This document shows, piece after piece, positions 1 through 8,252 of a stretch of DNA of 46,332 bases. Numbering within the stretch: position 1 is the stretch's first letter; each line of letters begins with the position of its first letter. The stretch comes from Bacillus benzoevorans (lineage in GTDB: Bacteria; Bacillota; Bacilli; Bacillales; Cytobacillaceae): positions 526-46,857 of the forward strand of contig NZ_JACHGK010000025.1 in assembly GCF_014207535.1 (NCBI RefSeq). The letters run 5' to 3'. The notes beneath the pieces were generated by a model, which had not been told where the DNA came from, made no database searches, and was given only the letters and a program-made list of their open reading frames with translations. The position numbers and the translations under genes are program-made.

Positions 1-2
1 AT

Positions 3-219
3 GGGCTGATAGTGCCCGTGGACCAAGAAACCGAGAGCCGACGGTCGCTATGAAGGGCTGATAGTGCCCGTGGACCAAGAAACCGAGAGCCGACGGTCGC
101 TATGAAGGGCTGATAGTGCCCGTGGACCAAGAAACCGAGAGCCGACGGTCACTATAAAGGGCTGATAGTGCCCGTGGACCAAGAAACCCAAAGCTGATGG
201 TAAAACTGGTCACTATAGA
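3..219. repeat. 52-bp tandem repeat, about four copies
   Basis: Copies begin at 3, 55, 107 and 159. The first three are 52 bp apart and nearly identical. The fourth is degenerate in its second half and about 9 bp longer. Each unit holds two small inverted repeats: GGGC/GCCC around 7 bases, and ACCG/CGGT around 8 bases. The array touches the window edge, so it may extend to the left. The minus strand is open through the array, but no start signal or recognisable protein supports a gene. Confidence 0.9.
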
Positions 220-488
220 GGGCAATATCACTAAAGAATCTAAAAAGCCGCAGATTTTAATTCTCTCTAATACCCACACCTGTCTCCTTATTTCTGTCAA
301 ATATATGCCACTCATATTCTGTCGACAGACCCCCTTGCAAATGTTATTCTGAAAGTAGAAGGACACCAAAGTCATATAAAAAGTCCGCTTGCTGCAAGAG
401 ATTTCACCTATATTCAGAGTAATAGTCTAAAGTAGTTACACACTGGGTATTTCTTTTATTAGCTATATTATTACTGAGAAAAAGGGGG
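220..488. other. intergenic, no gene seen
   Basis: AT-rich spacer between the tandem repeat and the DUF4153 gene. No RNA gene, convincing promoter or supported ORF is visible. The small minus-strand ORFs here lack ribosome binding sites and family features. Confidence 0.5.
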
Positions 489-497
489 ATGGAAAAG

Positions 498-2273
498 GTG
501 AGAGTGGTGAATTGGCTGAATAAAAGGCTAAGAGGTTTGATTGATGCTGTTGCTCGTTTTCCTTTGACCACCGCATTTCTTTTAGCGGCTGCCATTATTA
601 ATGCTTATGATATTAACTTAACAGAACGCCATTTTATGAATTATCTCCTTGCCTTTGTAGTCGGAGCATTTCTGAGCGCAGTGGCAGAAAGTGCCTATGA
701 GAGATTCTTTACTAAAGGATTGGTCCGATTCACGCTGATGGGTATTGTTGTCCTATTAACAGCAGGTTATTATTTCATCATTAAATCGGCACCTGAATAC
801 AGCATGTCTGTAAATATCAGAACTGGAGTGGTCCTATTTGCTTTGTTGATCGCCTTCATTTGGATTCCAGCCATTAAAAGCAAGGTCAGTTTTAATAAAA
901 GCTTTATGATTTCCTTTAAAGCCTTCTTTATCGCTGTTTTTTTCTCCGGGGTTATTTTTGGCGGAGTCTCGCTCATCATTAGTGCGACAGATACATTAAT
1001 TTTTCCAATTGATTATAAAGTCTTTTCCCATGCAGCCAACTTGATATTCCTCCTATTTGGACCCTTGTATTTCTTATCTCTTATTCCTGTATACCTTGGG
1101 AAAGAGAATAAGGACAATGATGAACAGTTAAAAAACATTAGGCGTGCTGCGAATTGTCCGAAATTTTTAGAAATTCTTATATCCTATATTATAGTTCCTT
1201 TAATTGCCGTCTTTACTTTAATACTTGTCATTTACATTGTGCAAAATATCGGCGGAGATTTTTGGAGCGATAATCTTCTCGAACCGATGCTTGTATCCTA
1301 TGCGATTACAGTCATCTTAGTCTATATTCTAGCCAGTGAAATTGAAAATAAGTTTGCGGCATTTTTTAGAAAGGTCTTTCCGAAAGTGCTTGTCCCAATA
1401 GTCGTGTTCCAGATCATATCATCGATTTTAAGTTTAGAAGATACTGGGATAACGCATACCCGTTATTATGTAATTTTGTTCGGTATTTTCGCTGCGATTG
1501 CCGGGGTCTTATTAAGCTTTTTGCCGGTACGGAAAAATGGAATAATCGCCGCAATCTTAATTGTTTTCGCCATGATTTCAGTCGTGCCGCCAGTGGACGC
1601 TTTTACGATCAGTAAACATAACCAGATTAACATTCTGGAAGAAGTATTAGCGAAAAATGAGATGCTTGGTAACGGAAAGATTATACCAAATGGCTCCATC
1701 TCCGATGCGGATAAACAGAAGATTACTAATATCGTTTACTACTTGCAGATGATGGGATATATGGAAAGGACCGAGTATTTCCCAAAAGACTTCGATGCCT
1801 ATAGGGACTTTTATGAAACATTTGGCTTTAAAGAGTATTATGAGCAGACTGATAGGAATCAGTCCGTTTATGTACATCTCGAACCTTCATATCCAATCAA
1901 TATTGCAGGATATGATACCTTTATTCAAACGGATATTTATTCGCAAATGCAAAACGAAGGTCAAAACGAAAAAATTGCAGTGATTGAAAAGGCTGGTAAT
2001 AAGTACTCCTTATTAAGAGATTTTCGTAAAGATGAAATAGATATTGTCTTAGGCGGGGAAAATAAGGAAGAGCTTATCAGATTTAAGACGAAGGATATTT
2101 ATGATAAATTCGAGAATTATCATTCAATAAAAGAAATGATCACCCCTGAGGAAGCCACATTTACGGTAGAAAATGAGAAGGTAAAAATGACGATAGTCAC
2201 TCAGGATGTCAGTATTGATAAACAAAACGGTTATAATAACGCCTTATTCTACGTGTTTGTTCAGATTAAATAG
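498..2273 (+). CDS. DUF4153 domain-containing membrane protein
   Basis: The protein is about 591 residues. Its first ~390 residues hold around ten to twelve hydrophobic segments with short loops. A soluble C-terminal tail of ~200 residues with mixed charge follows. This layout and the N-terminal segments fit the DUF4153 family of polytopic membrane proteins, whose function is unknown. The ATG at 489 abuts the purine run AAAGGGGG (481-488), leaving no spacing, so the in-frame GTG at 498 with ~9 bases of spacing is the better start; GTG 504 is also possible. It is monocistronic, with a hairpin right after the stop. B. subtilis has thiL upstream of tsaE at this place, so the gene is a lineage-specific neighbour. 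Confidence 0.75.
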   Translation: MRVVNWLNKRLRGLIDAVARFPLTTAFLLAAAIINAYDINLTERHFMNYLLAFVVGAFLSAVAESAYERFFTKGLVRFTLMGIVVLLTAGYYFIIKSAPEYSMSVNIRTGVVLFALLIAFIWIPAIKSKVSFNKSFMISFKAFFIAVFFSGVIFGGVSLIISATDTLIFPIDYKVFSHAANLIFLLFGPLYFLSLIPVYLGKENKDNDEQLKNIRRAANCPKFLEILISYIIVPLIAVFTLILVIYIVQNIGGDFWSDNLLEPMLVSYAITVILVYILASEIENKFAAFFRKVFPKVLVPIVVFQIISSILSLEDTGITHTRYYVILFGIFAAIAGVLLSFLPVRKNGIIAAILIVFAMISVVPPVDAFTISKHNQINILEEVLAKNEMLGNGKIIPNGSISDADKQKITNIVYYLQMMGYMERTEYFPKDFDAYRDFYETFGFKEYYEQTDRNQSVYVHLEPSYPINIAGYDTFIQTDIYSQMQNEGQNEKIAVIEKAGNKYSLLRDFRKDEIDIVLGGENKEELIRFKTKDIYDKFENYHSIKEMITPEEATFTVENEKVKMTIVTQDVSIDKQNGYNNALFYVFVQIK

Positions 2274-2276
2274 TTC

Positions 2277-2318
2277 TGCAAAAACAAACGGAACATTATT
2301 GTTTCGTTTGTTTTTGCA
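2277..2318 (+). terminator. intrinsic terminator after the DUF4153 gene
   Basis: A perfect 14-bp stem (2277-2290 with 2305-2318) surrounds a short loop that can pair further. The T-rich part lies inside the right arm, so it may work in both directions. Confidence 0.75.
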
Positions 2319-2335
2319 TTTAGGCTCTTCCTGTT

Positions 2336-2364
2336 TTGCTCTATAGCATAAAATCATGTAAACT
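2336..2364 (+). promoter_or_regulatory. candidate sigma-A promoter of the tsaE operon
   Basis: TTGCTC (2336-2341), a 17-base spacer and TAAACT (2359-2364) lie ~40 bases before the tsaE start. Both hexamers are imperfect. Confidence 0.4.
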
Positions 2365-2404
2365 TATTAAAAGGAAAATGACGGAATTAAGGGGAAACAG
2401 TTAG

Positions 2405-2860
2405 ATGAAAGAATATGAAATATTATCAGGAAATGCCGAGGATACACAGGCCTTTGCTAAAAGGCTGGCTTCTTTCCTGCAGCCGGGAGATTGCATCACG
2501 TTAGAAGGCGATCTGGGAGCCGGGAAGACGACTTTTACAAAAGGGCTGGCTGTTGGTCTGGGTGTCAGTCGAACGGTCAACAGCCCGACTTTCACGATTA
2601 TTAAAGAATATCATGGGAACATGCCGCTGTATCACATGGACGTATACCGGCTGGAGGATTCCTATGAGGATCTGGGGTTTGAAGAATATTTTTCCGGTAA
2701 TGGGGTAACCGTGATTGAATGGGCTCATATCATTGACGAGCAGCTTCCAAGTGAGCGGCTGAATATTTATCTTTATCATGAAGGTAATGATTCGAGGAAA
2801 ATTGTTCTCAAGCCATTAGGTGCACGGTATGAGCAATTATGTAAGGAGTTTTTTGCATGA
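2405..2860 (+). CDS. tsaE: tRNA t6A biosynthesis ATPase TsaE
   Basis: A P-loop ATPase of 151 residues, the usual family length. It works with TsaB and TsaD to make N6-threonylcarbamoyladenosine at position 37 of ANN-decoding tRNAs. The Walker A motif GDLGAGKT is at residues 35-42. The family signature NSPTF is at ~59-63, and the conserved DVYRL and ViEWA segments follow. The start is preceded by AAGGGG at suitable distance. It is the first gene of a tight four-gene operon and overlaps tsaB by four bases (ATGA). It corresponds to B. subtilis ydiB. Confidence 0.95.
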   Translation: MKEYEILSGNAEDTQAFAKRLASFLQPGDCITLEGDLGAGKTTFTKGLAVGLGVSRTVNSPTFTIIKEYHGNMPLYHMDVYRLEDSYEDLGFEEYFSGNGVTVIEWAHIIDEQLPSERLNIYLYHEGNDSRKIVLKPLGARYEQLCKEFFA

Positions 2861-3558
2861 AAGTTTTAGCGATTGATACATCAAATTATTCACTTGGTGT
2901 TGCTGTCATAAATGAGGAACAGGTAATCGGTGAATATATAACCAATTTGAAAAAAAATCATTCTGTCCGGGTTATGCCGGCGATTGAAAAATTACTGCAG
3001 GATTGTGAAATGAAACCGGTCGATATTGAAAAGATTGTGGTGGCAAAAGGTCCGGGGTCTTATACAGGGGTAAGAATCGGAGTTACCATTGCTAAAACAC
3101 TGGCGTGGACGCTGAAAATACCATTAGTAGGGATTTCAAGCTTGCAAGTATTGGCTGCAGGAGTTGGCCGCTATTTTGGCGGAGGAGTATCCCCGCTGTT
3201 TGATGCGAGAAGAGGGCAGATTTATACAGGTCTTTATCAGTTTCAAAATGGTGGGCTGCAAACGTTAGCACAGGATCAAATAATACTTACGACTGATTGG
3301 GTAAAACAATTGCAATCGTTTGAGGGAAAGGTTCTTTTTGTTGGCGGTGATCTGCCGATACATCGCGGGGCAATCAAAGAATCATTAGGAGACAGAGCCG
3401 TTTTTGCCGAAATAACAGAGCATAATCCGCGTCCAGCAGAGCTGGCCTTACTGGGTCATGATTTGCCGGGAGAGGATGTTCATACCTTTGTACCGAACTA
3501 TATTCGTTTAGCAGAGGCAGAAGCAAAATGGCTTGAGGCTCAGAGAGAGTTGAAATAG
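2857..3558 (+). CDS. tsaB: tRNA t6A biosynthesis protein TsaB
   Basis: A 233-residue ASKHA-fold protein, homologous to TsaD but without its metal site. It serves as the dimerisation partner of TsaD in the t6A complex. The N-terminus (VLAIDTSNYSLGVAV) and the motif KGPGSYTGVRIG (residues ~69-80) are typical. The start codon lies inside the tsaE stop (ATGA overlap), with AAGGAG just upstream, which suggests translational coupling. It corresponds to ydiC of B. subtilis. Confidence 0.95.
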   Translation: MKVLAIDTSNYSLGVAVINEEQVIGEYITNLKKNHSVRVMPAIEKLLQDCEMKPVDIEKIVVAKGPGSYTGVRIGVTIAKTLAWTLKIPLVGISSLQVLAAGVGRYFGGGVSPLFDARRGQIYTGLYQFQNGGLQTLAQDQIILTTDWVKQLQSFEGKVLFVGGDLPIHRGAIKESLGDRAVFAEITEHNPRPAELALLGHDLPGEDVHTFVPNYIRLAEAEAKWLEAQRELK

Positions 3559-3579
3559 GAACGGGGAAGAGGGAGCAAA

Positions 3580-4029
3580 ATGGAGATGACTTTTTCTTTT
3601 CGCTTGATGAATCTTAATGATTTGGACCAAATAATGGTCGTAGAACATCAATCATTTACTCTGCCGTGGAGCCGGGCTGCCTTTTATAACGAACTGGTGC
3701 AAAATCAGTATGCTAAATATATTGTATTAGAGGTTGATGAAAAGGTAGCAGGATATTGCGGAGCATGGCTTGTCATTGACGAGGCTCATATAACGAATAT
3801 TGCGCTCCTTCCTGAATACAGGGGGCGCAAGCTCGGGGAAGCCTTGCTTGTGAAGATGATGGATTTTGCCAGGGAAAATGGGGCGAAAACAATGACCTTG
3901 GAGGTTCGCGTAAGCAACAGTGTGGCGCAGTCTCTTTATCGTAAACTTGGTTTTCAAGGGGGAGCCCTCCGGAAAAACTATTATACAGATAATCATGAAG
4001 ATGCATTAGTGATGTGGGTGAATTTATAA
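3580..4029 (+). CDS. rimI: ribosomal protein S18 alanine N-acetyltransferase RimI
   Basis: A 149-residue GNAT acetyltransferase. The acetyl-CoA binding motif A is visible as LLPEYRGRKLGEALL (residues ~77-91). Motif B follows with LEVRVSNSVAQSLYRKLGF. RimI acetylates the N-terminal alanine of S18 in E. coli; the function in Bacillaceae is inferred from family and place. It sits between tsaB and tsaD as in B. subtilis (ydiD), 21 bases after tsaB. Its stop overlaps the tsaD start by one base (TAATG). Confidence 0.9.
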   Translation: MEMTFSFRLMNLNDLDQIMVVEHQSFTLPWSRAAFYNELVQNQYAKYIVLEVDEKVAGYCGAWLVIDEAHITNIALLPEYRGRKLGEALLVKMMDFARENGAKTMTLEVRVSNSVAQSLYRKLGFQGGALRKNYYTDNHEDALVMWVNL

Positions 4030-5057
4030 TGAAAAAAGATTTGTTAGTAATGGCAATCGAGACAAGCTGTGACGAGACAGCCGTTGCCATCGTGAGAAAC
4101 GGAAGAGAAATCGTTTCAAATATTGTGGCCTCACAAATAGAGAGCCATAAAAGATTTGGCGGGGTAGTGCCTGAAATCGCATCGCGCCATCATGTGGAAC
4201 AAATAACGATCGTGCTGGGGGAAGCCATCAATGCTGCGGGAATTTCGTATGGTGATTTAGATGCTATTGTGGTTACCGAAGGACCGGGTCTGGTTGGGGC
4301 CCTATTAATTGGCGTGAATGCGGCTAAGGCAATAGCGTTCGCCCATGGAATTCCTCTTGTTTCGGTTCATCATATCGCGGGGCACATCTATGCTAACCGT
4401 TTAGTGAAAGAAATGGAATTCCCTTTGCTGGCACTAGTCGTTTCTGGAGGCCATACCGAACTCGTTTATATGAAGGAACATGGTCACTTTGAGGTAATTG
4501 GTGAAACGAGAGATGATGCGGCAGGGGAAGCGTATGATAAAGTGGCAAGAGTGCTGAATATGCCATATCCGGGCGGACCGCATATCGACCGGTTGGCGCA
4601 TGAAGGCTCTGATACGCTTGAACTACCGCGGGCTTGGCTTGAAGAGGGCTCCTATGATTTTAGTTTCAGCGGTTTGAAATCGGCAGTTATTAACACTGTC
4701 CACAATGCAGAGCAGCGTGGCGAAGTGATTGCCCCGGAGAATCTTGCTGCAAGCTTTCAGGCGAGTGTCGTTGAAGTGTTGGTGGCAAAGGCTGTACGCG
4801 CGGCGAAGGAGTATCCGGTGAAGCAGGTTTTATTAGCTGGAGGAGTTGCTGCGAATAAGGGACTTCGCGCAGCATTAACCACAGCTTTTGCAGAAATGGA
4901 AGAAGTAGAACTTGTGATTCCTCCGCTTAATTTGTGCACAGATAACGCAGCCATGATTGCCGCTGCAGGCAGTGTGCTATTTGAAAAAGGACATCGGACC
5001 GGACTGGATTTAAACGCAAATCCAGGCTTGGAAATCTCGGTTTATAATGATCTTTAA
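4029..5057 (+). CDS. tsaD: tRNA N6-adenosine threonylcarbamoyltransferase TsaD
   Basis: The catalytic subunit of the t6A complex; it transfers the threonylcarbamoyl group from TC-AMP to A37 of tRNA. The protein is 342 residues, normal for the family. The N-terminal ETSCDETAVAIV motif, the metal-binding HHIAGH (HxxxH) and the VVSGGHTEL loop are all present, followed by the conserved GEAYDKVAR. The ATG at 4029 overlaps the rimI stop. A GTG at 4014 in the same frame would lie inside rimI and is less likely. It is the last gene of the operon, with a hairpin 3 bases after the stop. It was formerly called gcp/ydiE. Confidence 0.96.
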   Translation: MKKDLLVMAIETSCDETAVAIVRNGREIVSNIVASQIESHKRFGGVVPEIASRHHVEQITIVLGEAINAAGISYGDLDAIVVTEGPGLVGALLIGVNAAKAIAFAHGIPLVSVHHIAGHIYANRLVKEMEFPLLALVVSGGHTELVYMKEHGHFEVIGETRDDAAGEAYDKVARVLNMPYPGGPHIDRLAHEGSDTLELPRAWLEEGSYDFSFSGLKSAVINTVHNAEQRGEVIAPENLAASFQASVVEVLVAKAVRAAKEYPVKQVLLAGGVAANKGLRAALTTAFAEMEEVELVIPPLNLCTDNAAMIAAAGSVLFEKGHRTGLDLNANPGLEISVYNDL

Positions 5058-5060
5058 AAA

Positions 5061-5090
5061 AAGAGCCACAGGCATTTGTCTGTGGCTCTT
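5061..5090 (+). terminator. hairpin terminator after tsaD
   Basis: A perfect 11-bp stem (5061-5071 with 5080-5090) with an 8-base loop sits right after the tsaD stop. No T-run follows on the plus strand; the A-run before it makes it look better for minus-strand transcripts. Confidence 0.7.
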
Positions 5091-5094
5091 GTGT

Positions 5095-5228
5095 TGTGGA
5101 TAATGTGTATAACTTTGTGTATAAGTGTGTATTATGTGGATAAAAAAGAGATATGATGTGGATAATGTGGAAAAACATGTGGAAAGCCCATAATTAAGTT
5201 ATCCAGTTGTGCATATACTTGTGGATAA
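5095..5228. promoter_or_regulatory. DnaA-box cluster between tsaD and abcF
   Basis: Six exact matches to the DnaA box TGTGNATAA lie on the plus strand at 5095, 5104, 5116, 5135, 5157 and 5220. Near matches are at 5126, 5166 and 5208, and weaker ones at 5178 and 5199 (opposite strand). The first two perfect boxes are directly adjacent. In B. subtilis the gcp-ydiF spacer is one of the known DnaA-box clusters outside oriC, so this is probably the same conserved element, which titrates or positions DnaA to tune replication initiation. It lies in a spacer between convergent genes, so control of a promoter is less likely. Confidence 0.88.
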
Positions 5229-5274
5229 AAAAAGGCGATTCCCAGATTCAATCATTGATATCTGGAAACCGCCT
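5229..5274 (-). terminator. intrinsic terminator of abcF
   Basis: Read on the minus strand, a stem with AGGCG/CGCCT and CCAGAT/ATCTGG arms ends in a run of seven T. It lies just after the abcF stop and abuts the last DnaA box. Confidence 0.8.
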
Positions 5275-5316
5275 ACTTTTGTTTTGCTCTGGTTCATTTT
5301 GCTTTGGAGCAAAAAC

Positions 5317-7239
5317 CTACTGATCCGCAAGCTCTGTCCATTCCTCCATCAGTACTTCAACCTCAAGTTTGAACTTGTCATTTTCCTGTTGAAGCTCCAT
5401 CAGCTTTTCGTGGTCCTGAAAAAACTGCGGATCACAAAGGAGCTCATTATTTTCCTCCATTTTTTGCTCTAGTTCTTCGATTTTATTTTCAATTTCTTCG
5501 ATTCTGCGCTGCCGCTGTCTTTCTAGCTTCTTCGCCTCTTTATCCTGCTGGTAGCTGTTTTTTTCCTGTGTAACCGGGGAAGTTGCCAGCCTTTTTATTT
5601 CTTCCAGAGCTTTTAACTCCTCTTGCTCAAGTTTCTTTTCCACATAATAATCGTAATCCCCTAAGTATTCGACAGCACCATTTTTGTCCAGTTCAATGAC
5701 CTTAGTGGCAATGCGATTAATAAAATAACGGTCATGGGAAACGAATAAAAGGGTTCCCGGATAATCAATTAACGCATTTTCCAGTATTTCTTTACTGTCT
5801 AAGTCAAGATGGTTTGTCGGCTCGTCCAGGATAAGGAGGTTTGCTTTTTGCAGCATCAGCTTGGATAGTGCAAGTCGTGCTTTTTCTCCTCCGCTTAAGC
5901 TGGAAACAATCTTTAACACATCATCGCCTGAAAAAAGGAAGTTTCCTAAAGCGGTTCGAATATCCTTTTCGCTCATCAGTGGATATTCATCCCATAATTC
6001 ATTAAGCACCCGTTTATTTGATGTCAATTCAGCCTGCTCCTGATCATAGTAGCCAATCGCAACGTTTGTGCCATATTGAATGTCACCCTGTATGGGGGAG
6101 AGTTTTTCCATGAGCGTTTTTAAAAGTGTTGATTTACCGATTCCGTTCGGACCGACCAAGGCAATACTTTCCCCGCGGGTGAGGCGGAAGGAGATATTCT
6201 CCGAGACGGGCTTAGCGTCGTAGCCAACGGCTAATGAATGAACATTTAAAACTTCATTCCCCGATTGCTTTTCAATATTGAAGCCAAAACTAGCTGACTT
6301 TTCATCTCCTAAAGGACGGTCCATGACTTCCATTCTTGCGAGCTGTTTTCGCCGGCTTTGCGCCCGTTTGGTTGTGGATGCACGAGCAAGATTGCGCTGA
6401 ATAAAATCTTGCAGCTTGGCTATTTCATCCTGCTGTTTTTCATACATTTTCATTTCACGCTCATAGTTAGCAGCCTTCAAATCTAAATAATTACTATAGT
6501 TTCCAGGAAATTTAGTGATTTGCTGCCGAGAAATTTCATACACTTGATTAACAACCTTGTCAAGAAAATAGCGGTCATGGGACACAATAAGGATAGCACC
6601 ATTGTAGCCTTGTAAATATTGCTCCAGCCATGACAGAGTTTCAATATCAAGATGGTTTGTCGGCTCATCAAGGATGAGAATATCCGGTTTGGATAGCAGG
6701 AGTTTTCCAAGTGCCAGTCTAGTTTTCTGACCGCCGCTTAAGCTGGAGATTTTGGTATCATAATCAAATGAAGCAAAGCTTAAGCCGTGTAAAACAGAAC
6801 GAATATCTGCTTCGAATTGATAGCCTCCCTGCTCTTTAAATTGAACCTGGAGAAGATCATATTCCTTTAGGACCTTGGTGTATTCAGTTTCATTTTCCAT
6901 CACAGACATGTCAGACATTTTCATTTCTAATGCCCGTAATTGTTTTTCCTGTGCCTGGAGTTCAGAAAAAACAGTCAGCATTTCTTCCCAGATCGACAAA
7001 TGGGATTCCAGTCCGGTATTTTGTGCCAAGTAGCCCATTTTAACTTCCTTCGGCTTGATAATCTCTCCCGAATCATAGGACAGGTTACCGGATATTATTT
7101 TTAATAAAGTAGATTTCCCTGCTCCATTTCTGCCGACAAGAGCAATTCTATCACGGGTTTGGACTTCAAGCTTTATATTCGATAAAATCTGGTCTGCACC
7201 ATAGTATTTACATAATTGATTAACTTGCAGTAATATCAT
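5317..7239 (-). CDS. ydiF: ABC-F family ATPase (YdiF-type)
   Basis: A 640-residue soluble protein with two ABC ATPase domains and no membrane segments, the layout of ribosome-associated ABC-F translation factors. Domain 1 has Walker A GRNGAGKS (residues ~36-43) and LSGGQ followed by LILDEPTNHLD. A charged linker with many Arg and Lys follows. Domain 2 has GPNGIGKS, LSGGE and a second LILDEPTNHLD. The C-terminal ~90 residues form a coiled coil rich in Glu, Gln and Lys. Three start codons lie close together; ATG 7239 fits SD AGGGGTG and the common N-terminus MILLQVNQL, while ATG 7245 and GTG 7251 are alternatives. It is convergent with the tsa operon. A role in ribosome rescue or antibiotic protection is inferred from the family. 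Confidence 0.92.
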   Translation of the reverse strand: MILLQVNQLCKYYGADQILSNIKLEVQTRDRIALVGRNGAGKSTLLKIISGNLSYDSGEIIKPKEVKMGYLAQNTGLESHLSIWEEMLTVFSELQAQEKQLRALEMKMSDMSVMENETEYTKVLKEYDLLQVQFKEQGGYQFEADIRSVLHGLSFASFDYDTKISSLSGGQKTRLALGKLLLSKPDILILDEPTNHLDIETLSWLEQYLQGYNGAILIVSHDRYFLDKVVNQVYEISRQQITKFPGNYSNYLDLKAANYEREMKMYEKQQDEIAKLQDFIQRNLARASTTKRAQSRRKQLARMEVMDRPLGDEKSASFGFNIEKQSGNEVLNVHSLAVGYDAKPVSENISFRLTRGESIALVGPNGIGKSTLLKTLMEKLSPIQGDIQYGTNVAIGYYDQEQAELTSNKRVLNELWDEYPLMSEKDIRTALGNFLFSGDDVLKIVSSLSGGEKARLALSKLMLQKANLLILDEPTNHLDLDSKEILENALIDYPGTLLFVSHDRYFINRIATKVIELDKNGAVEYLGDYDYYVEKKLEQEELKALEEIKRLATSPVTQEKNSYQQDKEAKKLERQRQRRIEEIENKIEELEQKMEENNELLCDPQFFQDHEKLMELQQENDKFKLEVEVLMEEWTELADQ

Positions 7240-7578
7240 GTTCATGTTCACCCCTGTATTAATAGATTAACCGATTCAATTTGTAACAGCAATATAAGAA
7301 GACTTCTATCGTGAGGCTTTTCGCTGTACATTTGCAGTAAGAGAAGAGAGGGGCTGTAAATAATTGACAAAGGGGGAGAATGAGGATGAAAGGTGGGGAA
7401 AATTGGAATTTGAAAATATTATGTTATTCACTAAAATTGTAAATAATATATGTGAATTAAAATACAAAGTGTGAGACATCTGCAAGAAAATAGTGTATGA
7501 TTTGTTTAGATAATTCACATACTTCAAACTTGATTTTTATGGAATCCAGTAATAACAAGATAAGTAAACTATATACGC

Positions 7579-7606
7579 TTGTGAAAGTTACTAATATCAT
7601 TATAGT
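7579..7606 (+). promoter_or_regulatory. candidate promoter of moaC-rex
   Basis: TTGTGA (7579-7584), a 16-base spacer and TATAGT (7601-7606) lie ~40 bases before moaC. The rest of the ~390-base divergent spacer (7252-7644) is AT-rich, and I see no other gene or clear Rex operator in it. Confidence 0.4.
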
Positions 7607-7644
7607 TTTTTGTCGCTGAAAAAGAGAATAAAAGAGGTGGTTTA

Positions 7645-8157
7645 ATGGCGGAATTTACGCATTTCAACGAGGAAGGCCGGGCAAAGATGGTGGATGTTAG
7701 TGATAAACCGGAAACTTTCCGTACGGCCATTGCGATGTCCAGCATCACAGTCAGTCAGGAAATATATGATAAAATTACGAACAACCAAATGAAAAAAGGG
7801 GACGTATTGGCAGTGGCACAAGTTGCAGGAGTGATGGCTGCAAAAAAAACATGGGAAATCATCCCGATGTGTCACCCGATTCCGCTTACAGGGATTAATA
7901 TTACTTTCTCATGGGAGGAGACAAAAGCGGATAGAACTTTATTTATCCAGGCCTCTGTGAAAACGAAAGGAAATACAGGGGTCGAAATGGAAGCATTAAC
8001 GGCAGCATCTGTATGCGCATTGACGGTATATGATATGTGTAAAGCAGTTGATAAAGGAATGATCATCGGAAAAACCTATTTGCTGGAAAAGACGGGCGGG
8101 AAGAATGGAGATTTCAAAAGGGAGGGTATTTTGGAATCGTTTCCAATAGACAAATAG
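7645..8157 (+). CDS. moaC: cyclic pyranopterin monophosphate synthase MoaC
   Basis: The 170-residue enzyme of molybdenum cofactor synthesis that converts 3',8-cyclo-7,8-dihydro-GTP into cyclic pyranopterin monophosphate. Signature segments are PMCHPIPL (residues ~74-81), TGVEMEALTA (~111-120) and the catalytic YDMCK (Asp130, Lys133). The SD AGAGGTGG stands before ATG 7645. No other moa gene is nearby; it sits alone upstream of rex, as in B. subtilis (ydiG). Confidence 0.95.
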   Translation: MAEFTHFNEEGRAKMVDVSDKPETFRTAIAMSSITVSQEIYDKITNNQMKKGDVLAVAQVAGVMAAKKTWEIIPMCHPIPLTGINITFSWEETKADRTLFIQASVKTKGNTGVEMEALTAASVCALTVYDMCKAVDKGMIIGKTYLLEKTGGKNGDFKREGILESFPIDK

Positions 8158-8252
8158 ACCGCTGAGCGGATACAATAAATTATAACAAAATAAAAAAAAT
8201 TCTGAAAAGAATACAAATAATACTTTTGCATGGGACAGAGGGGATAAAAATT

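Noticed and set aside
100..375. Minus-strand ORF across the tandem repeat
   Set aside because: It is open only because the repeat is; no SD, no family, and the N-terminal part is low quality.
5209..5472. Plus-strand ORF in the DnaA cluster and abcF 3' end
   Set aside because: It is antisense to the end of abcF and overlaps the terminator and DnaA boxes; no SD.
7252..7527. Minus-strand ORF upstream of abcF
   Set aside because: AT-rich spacer with no SD, family or conserved feature.
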